39,012 bases of DNA, from contig NZ_VYIK01000037.1 in the NCBI RefSeq assembly GCF_008709575.1, positions 1 to 39,012 on the forward strand, given 5' to 3'. A program made the translations under genes and the position numbers. The notes beneath the pieces were generated by a model. That model saw only the letters and a program-made list of their open reading frames with translations, made no database searches and was not told the DNA's origin. Positions 32,754 through 39,012 of this stretch are shown piece by piece. Source of the stretch: Mycobacterium sp. Lineage in GTDB: Bacteria > Actinomycetota > Actinomycetes > Mycobacteriales > Mycobacteriaceae. Within the stretch, counting starts at the first letter, position 1. Each line of letters starts with the position of its first letter.

Positions 32754-33188
32754 ATGCTGACGTTTGAACCGCTCTTTCGTGACCTTGACCGACTCACCCA
32801 ACAGCTGTGGGGAACTCCGGTCGGCACTGCCGTCCGTCCGACGCTGACGCTGACGGATGTCTGGCGTGACGGGGACAAGTTCATCGCCGAACTCGACCTG
32901 CCGGGCATCAATCCCGATTCGATCGACATCACTGTCGACCGGGACACGCTGACGGTCCGCGCGGAGCGTCCCCACCCGGGTGAGGAGGGCCGCGAGTGGA
33001 TCGCCGCCGAACGGCCGCATGGCGTGTTCAGCCGGCAGCTGTTCCTCGGTGACCAGTTGGAGACCGACAAGATCAGCGCTGACTACCACGACGGTGTGCT
33101 GCGGTTGACCGTTCCGGTGGCCGAACACGCCAAGCCGCGCAAGATCGCGATTCAGTCCGGCCCCGCCAAGCAGGCACTCAGCGCCTGA
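32754..33188 (+). CDS. Small heat-shock protein, Hsp18/18-kDa antigen type
   Basis: The 144-residue Hsp20-family chaperone has the alpha-crystallin domain at about residues 30-130 (FIAELDLPGINPDSIDITV, LTVRAERP, ERPHGVFSRQLFLGDQLETDKI). It also has the mycobacterial 18-kDa-antigen C-terminus VPVAEHAKPRKIAI, which includes the I-x-I-like anchor. It prevents aggregation of unfolded proteins. AAGGAGG lies 7-8 bp before the ATG at 32754; a GTG three codons earlier is too close to that site. A strong hairpin follows the stop. Confidence 0.93.
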   Translation: MLTFEPLFRDLDRLTQQLWGTPVGTAVRPTLTLTDVWRDGDKFIAELDLPGINPDSIDITVDRDTLTVRAERPHPGEEGREWIAAERPHGVFSRQLFLGDQLETDKISADYHDGVLRLTVPVAEHAKPRKIAIQSGPAKQALSA

Positions 33189-33206
33189 GCCGACGGTCAT
33201 TAACGA

Positions 33207-33238
33207 CGCCCGTCCGTGCTATGCGTCCCGGACGGGCG
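33207..33238 (+). terminator. Terminator hairpin after the Hsp18-like gene
   Basis: CGCCCGTCCG (33207-33216) pairs perfectly with CGGACGGGCG (33229-33238) around a 12-nt loop. It lies 18 bp after the stop. The following GGTCTTCT is only moderately T-rich, as is common for mycobacterial terminators. Confidence 0.65.
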
Positions 33239-33282
33239 GGTCTTCTGCGGGTGGTTGGGGAGGCGATCAGATTCCGATACCG

Positions 33283-33317
33283 ACCAGCCGGCCCGTCTGT
33301 CGGCGGCACCGGCTGGT
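33283..33317 (+). terminator. Second hairpin before the DMT transporter gene
   Basis: ACCAGCCGG (33283-33291) and CCGGCTGGT (33309-33317) are exact reverse complements around a 17-nt loop, followed by TTTC. It may be a second terminator or a structured leader element of the next gene, whose ATG lies 74 bp downstream. Confidence 0.4.
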
Positions 33318-33391
33318 TTCGGCGTTCGGCAGCGAAAGCGACTGGATAACCGTGGCGTCGATTGGTATTCAGCTGATATCTGCGGAGAACC

Positions 33392-34447
33392 ATGGCCAAT
33401 GTGCACATCGCAGCCCTGCTCGCGCTGAGTTCTGCATTCTCTGTTGCCATCGGCGACGTACTCCAACAAACTGCGGCGCAGCGGATCACCGACAGGCCGG
33501 TTGGTCATGTCGAATTGCTGGTGGAGCTGCTGCGGGATCGACGGTGGTGGTGGGGGGCCGTGGCACTGCTGGCCAGCATCGGGCTGCAAGCCGCTGCGCT
33601 GGGTCGGGGTTCTGTGCTGCTCGTGCAGCCGTTGTTGACGCTTTCGTTATTGTTCGCCCTGCCCGTGAACGCCAAGCTGTCGCGTCGCGCTGTGACTCGC
33701 CGGGAATGGCTCTGGGCCGGCTTGCTGACGGCGGCGGTGGCGGTGATCATGACCGTGGGCCACCCGCAGGCCGGCCGATCGAGCGCGCCGTTGCACACCT
33801 GGGCCGTGGTGGTGGCGGTGTTCGGGCCGCTGTGGCTGGGGTGCACCGTCGCTGCCCGCATTCGCGGCGGTGCCCCGGCCGCGATGCTGTTTGCCTTGGC
33901 GTCCGGATCGCTCTGGGGCCTGTTCGCCGTGCTCGCTAAAGACGTTGTCGGCCGACTCGCCGACGGCGCGTGGGCGCTTGCCCGAGCACCTGAACTCTAT
34001 GCCTGCGTGCTGACCGCACTCGGGGGCCTGGTACTGAGCCAGTGGGCATTTCGGGCCGGGCCGCTGACCGCGTCGATGCCCACCCTTCAGGTGTCGCAGC
34101 CGGTCATAGCCGCACTGCTGGGTGTTGTCATCCTCGGGGAGACGCTGAACACCGGCCGCGCCGGAATGATCGCTCTGGCAGCGGCAGCGGTGGTGATGAC
34201 GGCGGCAATCTTCCAGTTAGCCCGCAGCGAAGCCGTCACAACCCCCGCAAGGGTCGACAAGACTGCGCCGGCGGGTCTGGTCGCCCTGCGGCGACACCAT
34301 GCCGGTGACACACCGTCCGGGCGGCACGCTAACCGGCATCCTTCGGCGCGGCAGCCCGCTCTCGGGCAAGATCGGAGGCGGGCTGTGCCGCTTCAGTGGC
34401 CCACCGACGCCGCCCTACCGCGGCGGCCGCGGCTTCACCGGGCCTGA
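33392..34447 (+). CDS. DMT-type (EamA-like) membrane transporter
   Basis: The 351-residue protein has nine to ten hydrophobic helices up to about residue 280. It opens HIAALLALSSAFSVAIGDVLQQTA and has the repeat GPLTASMPTLQVSQPVIAALLGVVILGETLNTGRAG (in parts), typical of drug/metabolite transporters. Substrate is unknown. The last 70 residues are hydrophilic, Arg/Pro/His-rich and unlike the family; the final 39 are encoded antisense to the end of mmpL. The C-terminus is probably an overrun from loss of the original stop. GGAGAACC precedes the ATG. Confidence 0.82.
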   Translation: MANVHIAALLALSSAFSVAIGDVLQQTAAQRITDRPVGHVELLVELLRDRRWWWGAVALLASIGLQAAALGRGSVLLVQPLLTLSLLFALPVNAKLSRRAVTRREWLWAGLLTAAVAVIMTVGHPQAGRSSAPLHTWAVVVAVFGPLWLGCTVAARIRGGAPAAMLFALASGSLWGLFAVLAKDVVGRLADGAWALARAPELYACVLTALGGLVLSQWAFRAGPLTASMPTLQVSQPVIAALLGVVILGETLNTGRAGMIALAAAAVVMTAAIFQLARSEAVTTPARVDKTAPAGLVALRRHHAGDTPSGRHANRHPSARQPALGQDRRRAVPLQWPTDAALPRRPRLHRA

Positions 34448-36686
34448 ACCGATCATGCAACCACGCCAACGGCTTCGGCGACCACCAGCTCCACGGGCCG
34501 AGCAAGTGCATGAAGGCCGGAACCAGAACCATCCGCACCAGGGTGGCGTCGGCCAGCACCGCCAGAGTCAGGCCGAGACCGAGCATGCGCACGAACGACA
34601 CGTGCGCGGGGATCAACCCGGCGAATGAAATCGACATCACCAGTGCGGCCGCGGTGACCACCCGGCCGGTGCCGGCCAGACCCAGAGCGATGCTCTCGTC
34701 GTTGGCGGCGCGCGCCTGCGTTGAGCGCCGCCAGGTCTGCGCAGCGGCGCCGGAGGCCAGCCAGTACTCGCGGATCCGGGAAACGAGGAACACCTCGTAA
34801 TCCATGGACAGTCCGAACGCGATGCAGAACAACAGCACCGGGATGTTGGCATTCAACGTGCCGGTAGGAGTGGTCCCCAGCGCGCCCAGGTGACCGTCCT
34901 GAAAGATCCACACCATCGCGCCGAAGGCTGCCGTCAGCGACAACACATTGCACACCAGCGCTTGGACCGGTAGTACCACGCTGCCAGTGAGCAAAAACAG
35001 CAGCGCGAAGGTGATGGCCGCGATCAACCCCAGCACCGTGGGCAGGCGCTTGGTGAGCCCGTCGACGCTGTCGCGATTGGTCTGCGCCAACCCGGCTATC
35101 TGTACGGACCGTTCCGCCGGCGTGGGGATCTTGTGCAGTCGGTCGAGCTGGGTGGCCGAGGCCTGCGAAAACAGTGGTGCGGCGCTGGTCACGGTGAGAA
35201 ATGCGCTGCCTTGGGCAAATCCGGTGGGCGCGGTGGGCGGGCCCACCCGGTGCCCGGCCACGAATGTACCGCTCGGTGCGGTGACCGCCGACACGTCAGG
35301 GACCTGCGACAGCGCCGCTGCGTAGCGTTGCAGCTGGACTGGGGTCAGGCCACGAGCGTCGGGCACGACGACGAACATCGCCATTCCGAGATCGTCGGCG
35401 AACGAGCTGTCCAACATGTCGGCGACTTGACGTGCAGAGGCCGAGCGGGGCAGCACGCGTTCGTCCGGGAAACCCCAGCGTACTCCCAGGAACGGCATCC
35501 CGACCAACAGCAGAACAATCACCACGCTCACGCCGACCGTGGCCGCGTGACGCAGTACGAACTTGGTCGAGCGGTACCAGAACACCTCGTGGGCGGGTTT
35601 GCCGGGCTGCTCGGCCGGTGAATTCAGCCACGGCAGCAGCCGGCGCGCCAGCGGACGCACGTCGAGCGCGTCCAGCCGGGGCCCCAGCACGACGATCACC
35701 GCCGGTGTCACCACCACGGTCGCCGTCGCGACAATGACCGCAGTGGCGACCATCGCGTATGCGGCCGATTTCAAGAAGTACATCGGAAAGACCGCCAACA
35801 CCGCCATCGACAACCCGACGGTTGTCGCCGAGAAGAGTGCGGTGCGCCCCGCGGTGGCCATGGTCCGAAACAGTGCCCGCTCGCGGTCGCCGGCCTCGAT
35901 AAGCTCCTCGCGGTAGCGGCTGATGATCAGCAAGCTGTAGTCGATCGCCAGCGCGAGGCCCATGGCAACGCTGAGGTCCAGTGCGTATGTCGACACGTCA
36001 CTGACGAAGCTGATCAGCCGCAATACCGACATCGTGCCCACGATCGCCAGCCCGCCCAGGGCAATCGGTATCGCCGCGGCCACCAGGCCGCGGAATATCC
36101 AGATCAGCACCACAAAGCTGAGCGGAATCGCGATCGCCTCCATCAGCACCAGGTCACGTTCGTTTTGTCGGTTGATCTGGGCATAGGCCATCGCCATCCC
36201 ACCGGCGCGGACCGTGACACCGTCGCGGTCATGCGCCAGTTCCGCTGACAGTGCGCTGGCGTACTTCTGAGCGTCGTTCTCCCCGCCCTTGAGGTTCGCC
36301 GCGATCAACCCTGATTTGTTGTCCTTGCTGACGAACCGGGCAGCGGACTGCGGCGGCGACGCGGTCCAGGCCGATGACACATTGAGCACCCAGGGTGATT
36401 GCTTCAACTTGTGCACGATGTCGGTGGCGACCCGGCGTGCCTTTTCGCTCTGCACGCCGGCGGGGTCGGTGACCACAATCAGCAACTTCTGATCGGTTTG
36501 CGCGAACTTGTCCCTGAGCAGTTCGGTCGCCCGCGCCGACTCCGAGCTCGGGTCTTGAAAGCCGCCGGCCGACAAGTCGTGGACCACCGGGAGACCGAAG
36601 ACCGCCGCCGCGAGCATGCCGAAAACGGTGATCACGAGGATGCGCCAAGGCGCGGCAACGGCATGTCGGGTGATGGCTTGCAGCAT
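34329..36686 (-). CDS. MmpL/RND-family membrane transporter
   Basis: The 785-residue protein exports lipids or other hydrophobic molecules with proton motive force. It has one N-terminal helix (LVITVFGMLAAAVFG), a periplasmic loop (about 35-180), and a five-helix bundle including AIDYSLLIISRYREE (Asp249-Tyr250). A second loop and a second bundle with SMDYEVFLVSRIREYW (Asp629-Tyr630) follow. These Asp-Tyr pairs are the proton-relay residues of the MmpL family. The short C-terminus lacks the long cytosolic tail of MmpL3. The cargo cannot be assigned. AAAGGA precedes the ATG. Its 3' end overlaps the convergent DMT gene by 119 bp. Confidence 0.9.
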   Translation of the reverse strand: MLQAITRHAVAAPWRILVITVFGMLAAAVFGLPVVHDLSAGGFQDPSSESARATELLRDKFAQTDQKLLIVVTDPAGVQSEKARRVATDIVHKLKQSPWVLNVSSAWTASPPQSAARFVSKDNKSGLIAANLKGGENDAQKYASALSAELAHDRDGVTVRAGGMAMAYAQINRQNERDLVLMEAIAIPLSFVVLIWIFRGLVAAAIPIALGGLAIVGTMSVLRLISFVSDVSTYALDLSVAMGLALAIDYSLLIISRYREELIEAGDRERALFRTMATAGRTALFSATTVGLSMAVLAVFPMYFLKSAAYAMVATAVIVATATVVVTPAVIVVLGPRLDALDVRPLARRLLPWLNSPAEQPGKPAHEVFWYRSTKFVLRHAATVGVSVVIVLLLVGMPFLGVRWGFPDERVLPRSASARQVADMLDSSFADDLGMAMFVVVPDARGLTPVQLQRYAAALSQVPDVSAVTAPSGTFVAGHRVGPPTAPTGFAQGSAFLTVTSAAPLFSQASATQLDRLHKIPTPAERSVQIAGLAQTNRDSVDGLTKRLPTVLGLIAAITFALLFLLTGSVVLPVQALVCNVLSLTAAFGAMVWIFQDGHLGALGTTPTGTLNANIPVLLFCIAFGLSMDYEVFLVSRIREYWLASGAAAQTWRRSTQARAANDESIALGLAGTGRVVTAAALVMSISFAGLIPAHVSFVRMLGLGLTLAVLADATLVRMVLVPAFMHLLGPWSWWSPKPLAWLHDRFRPGEAAAAAVGRRRWATEAAQPASDLARERAAAPKDAG

Positions 36687-36916
36687 CTGGGCATCCTTTC
36701 GCTGCAGATCCCGCCCAACACGCCGCTGCCGGATCCGGGCCTTCCTGCGGCCACAAGATCTGAGGCTGCGGGTCGTTCGCCGCCGACGGCGGATCGCACG
36801 GTGATTCGGTGGGTATGCTCCAATCTAGGAGTGTAGAGGTACCGCCCACACAACGAGCTTCGGCGGATTCGCCGTCGGTGCGCCGAGCATGCTGCTGAAA
36901 CTGACCTGGATAATTG

Positions 36917-38155
36917 ATGGACACGACAGACGACACGATCAAAATAAGGTACGCAACCGACAAGGACCTGCAGGCGGTTTATGAAAATCAGGCCCGGGTC
37001 TACGGCCTTTCCGTGGACCCCGGAGATGTCGGAGCGTGGAAACGCCGGGTCAACCCCGAGGATATTCTTGTCGCCGAGGACATCTCCGATCCGAAGCAGC
37101 CGTTCCTGGTGGGCACATCTCTTTATTATCGGTTGCGGCTCACGGTGCCGGGTGGCGCCACCCTCGACGCGGCGTGGCTGGCGATGATAGCAGTCGCGGC
37201 GACCCATAAAGGAAGGAAAATTTGGCAGCAGATCAGTCTTCGGGGCTTCGGAATACTTCAGGATCGCGGTTACCCCATACTGTGTGGTGTTCCGACTGAT
37301 CCGAAGATTTACGAGATCTTAGGTGGCGGTGTGGCAAGCTACGCTCGCCGGTATGACATCGAGCCGCGCTTTACCGAGCTCCGGGTTAAACCCGGTGCGA
37401 ACCGGGCACGCGAGGTAGACGTATCTGAGGCCAGACGCCTTTTACCCGAGCTCTATGATCGGTGGTCCGCCGTGACACCCGGGGCGCTGAGCCGAGACAG
37501 CGCGTGGTGGACCGATTTTTTAGAAGACCGGGTAACACAGCGCGATAATAAATCGGCGCTTGCTTTTATAGTCCACCCCGACGGTTTTCTCACCTACCGA
37601 GTGACCGGAGCATCGCCACACGCTTATCGTCGGCCTTTTGGGTCCGTGGTTGTCGAAGACTTCTGTCCAGTAACCAACGAAGCGCATACAGAGCTACTCG
37701 CGACGCTGGTGGCAATGAAGGTGTTCGACAATATAACGGTCGAGGTCCCTGTCGACGATCCACTTTGGCTCAAACTCAAAGACCAACTTGGTGCCCGGAC
37801 CACAGGCGTTTACGACTTCCTCTGGATGCGGATAATGAACGTGCCCGCGGTGCTGAATTCCCGCGTTTACCTGGCTGATGCCGAGATTGTACTGGAGGTC
37901 TCCGACCCACTCGGCGTCGCGGGAGGACGCTTCCTGTTGCAGACTCGTGACGGTGTCGGGAAATGCACTGAGCACGACGGGTCGCCGGACATCCAGATTG
38001 GCCTGGGCGATTTAGGGTCGATGTTCATGGGTGCGCATCGGGCTTCGGAACTTTACCGAGCGAACCGCATCACTGAATTTCATAGCGGTGCCTTGCGCAA
38101 ATTGGACGCCGTTTTTTGCAGTGACCGTGCCCCTTATTGCGGGACCCTTTTTTGA
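36917..38155 (+). CDS. Divergent Eis-like N-acetyltransferase
   Basis: The 412-residue protein has the Eis architecture: two GNAT-like domains (about 8-150 and 165-290) and an SCP2-like C-terminal domain (about 300-412, with WLRIMNVPAVLNSRVY-like DFLWMRIMNVPAVLNSR, IVLEVSDPLG and GSMFMGAHRASEL). It ends in Phe, as does Eis, whose terminal carboxylate is catalytic. The acetyl-CoA loop reads VAATHKGRKIW (93-103), lacking the usual RRRG glycine. ILGGG (134-138) stands where Eis has RFGYG, so the catalytic tyrosine seems lost. Codon use is unlike its neighbours (several TTA and ATA). It may be inactive or have a new function. The ribosome-binding site is weak. Confidence 0.8.
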   Translation: MDTTDDTIKIRYATDKDLQAVYENQARVYGLSVDPGDVGAWKRRVNPEDILVAEDISDPKQPFLVGTSLYYRLRLTVPGGATLDAAWLAMIAVAATHKGRKIWQQISLRGFGILQDRGYPILCGVPTDPKIYEILGGGVASYARRYDIEPRFTELRVKPGANRAREVDVSEARRLLPELYDRWSAVTPGALSRDSAWWTDFLEDRVTQRDNKSALAFIVHPDGFLTYRVTGASPHAYRRPFGSVVVEDFCPVTNEAHTELLATLVAMKVFDNITVEVPVDDPLWLKLKDQLGARTTGVYDFLWMRIMNVPAVLNSRVYLADAEIVLEVSDPLGVAGGRFLLQTRDGVGKCTEHDGSPDIQIGLGDLGSMFMGAHRASELYRANRITEFHSGALRKLDAVFCSDRAPYCGTLF

Positions 38156-38351
38156 ATTGTTTTTCTTATGCGCTGGTGCAATGGTCTTGCTGGGCAGGTG
38201 GATCACCGGCGATGCTGAGGCGACAGTCCGACGCTCTCCTGGGCGTGCTGCGCAGCTGGTTCGGCGGTGTCTGCTTCTGGCTGTCTTTTCAGGCCGGCGC
38301 GCCCATGCCACTTTGTCGTCAACATCGCAACACCGATAAGGAGATGGACCA

Positions 38352-38825
38352 ATGACACTGCCCGTGCGACGTTCCGGGAGCCAGCCTGAAGCATGGCGAC
38401 CGTTGCGAGAACTCGACGAGCTGCACGCCCAAATGGACCGGCTCGTGCAGTCCGCACTCGACGGCTGGCGCTGGGCTGACGATCATGCCTGGATGCCGGC
38501 AGCCGATGTCACCGAAACCAAGGACAGTTACGTCGTGGAAGTCGAGCTTCCCGGGGTACGCCGGGAAGACGTCGACGTCGAGCTGTCCGGCGACGAATTG
38601 GTCATCTCCGGCGAGTTCAAAGAGCGCAAGCGCCAGGGTCTGTTGCGGCGACGCACCAGGCGCGTCGGCAAGTTCGAGTATCGAGTCACGGTTCCCGGTG
38701 AAATCCGGGACAGTGACGTCAGCGCGGCGCTGTCGCACGGGGTGTTGACGGTCGAACTGCCCAAGGCGCGCAGTGCCACGGCGCGGAAAATCACGGTGAC
38801 CGAAAGCGGAACTGGTTCTAGCTGA
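38352..38825 (+). CDS. Small heat-shock protein, Hsp20 family
   Basis: The 157-residue Hsp20 protein has its alpha-crystallin domain at about residues 45-150 (MPAADVTETKDSYVVEVELPGV, DELVISGEFKERKRQGLLRRRTRRVGKFEYRVTVPGEI in parts, HGVLTVELPKA) and a short tail RKITVTES. It is only distantly related to the 18-kDa-antigen-type protein at 32754-33188. AAGGAG lies 8 bp before the ATG. No gene is recognised in the 196 bp between it and the Eis-like gene. Upstream sequence shows no clear heat-shock promoter. Confidence 0.92.
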   Translation: MTLPVRRSGSQPEAWRPLRELDELHAQMDRLVQSALDGWRWADDHAWMPAADVTETKDSYVVEVELPGVRREDVDVELSGDELVISGEFKERKRQGLLRRRTRRVGKFEYRVTVPGEIRDSDVSAALSHGVLTVELPKARSATARKITVTESGTGSS

Positions 38826-38837
38826 TATCATCTGGGC

Positions 38838-38854
38838 AGCCGGCTGTGCCGGCT
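38838..38854 (+). terminator. Hairpin after the second hsp20 gene
   Basis: AGCCGGC (38838-38844) and GCCGGCT (38848-38854) form a 7-bp stem with a 3-nt loop, 13 bp after the stop. No T-run follows. In the remaining 158 bp I see only an inverted repeat, ACTTTTA/TAAAAGT (38943-38949, 38974-38980), and a repeated GGTGCCTCA (38963-38971, 38999-39007), perhaps the promoter region of a gene outside the window. Confidence 0.5.
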
Positions 38855-39012
38855 TCGGATCACGCCTGTGATGCTGTGTGCCGAATGCCCGGACACGCGC
38901 AAGGTCAGGCCGATCTTTAGCCGGGTATGCGACTTTGTCGAAACTTTTACGCGTAGGTGCGAGGTGCCTCAGCTAAAAGTGAGCGCGAAGCGGTGGTTGG
39001 TGCCTCACGCAT

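Noticed and set aside
38137..38355. Small frame between the Eis-like and hsp20 genes
   Set aside because: It overlaps the end of the Eis-like gene in another frame, lacks a ribosome-binding site and shows no family resemblance.
1..39012. CRISPR array, tRNA, rRNA or insertion sequence
   Set aside because: No regularly spaced direct repeats of array type, no cloverleaf or rRNA-like stretch and no transposase were recognised; the GTGGGCACCT tract is too short for an array.

Overview
The window is chromosomal DNA of a mycobacterium, most likely a slow grower. It is GC-rich with many GTG starts. From about 2.3 kb to 28.2 kb the gene order follows the M. tuberculosis Rv0036c-Rv0058 block: mycothiol/DinB-like protein, MFS, YqgE, Mtc28, LeuS, MarR, F420-type oxidoreductase, Rv0045c-type hydrolase, Ino1, PadR, DUF5318, PonA1, Rv0051-type membrane protein, RpsF, Ssb, RpsR1, RplI, DnaB. 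Species-level placement is not possible by eye.

Layout. (1) 1-2.3 kb: a truncated and a full-length secreted PE-PPE-type hydrolase, with a perfect palindrome at the left edge. (2) 2.3-9.6 kb: a small DinB-like/MFS operon divergent from yqgE, then mtc28 divergent from leuS, with three 11-bp phased repeats between them. (3) 9.1-12.2 kb: a polar amino-acid ABC transporter (fused binding protein-permease plus ATPase) followed by a MarR regulator. (4) 12.2-18.4 kb: an F420-type oxidoreductase, an alpha/beta hydrolase, an inserted phosphoketolase gene, and the padR-ino1 operon with a PadR-like operator. (5) 18.5-23 kb: DUF5318, ponA1 and a GT-C-like membrane protein in overlapping order. (6) 23-28.2 kb: rpsF-ssb-rpsR-rplI, then a 480-bp spacer rich in DnaA-box-like 9-mers, then dnaB interrupted by two inteins.

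(7) 28.2-32.5 kb: a sulfur/redox island with a decayed FAD oxidoreductase, DsrE, an ArsR-rhodanese fusion, an MFS carrier, CcdA and a TlpA-like lipoprotein. (8) 32.6-38.9 kb: a stress/export segment with two different Hsp20 genes flanking a DMT-type transporter, an MmpL protein and a divergent, AT-richer Eis-like protein.

The conserved core covers translation, replication, wall synthesis and inositol supply. The most unusual parts are the class 3 intein in the DnaB P-loop beside an eroded second intein, the DnaA-box-like cluster before dnaB, the sulfur island whose regulator has cysteines only in its rhodanese loop, and an Eis-family protein that seems to have lost canonical acetyl-CoA and catalytic residues. 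No tRNA, rRNA, insertion sequence or CRISPR array was recognised.
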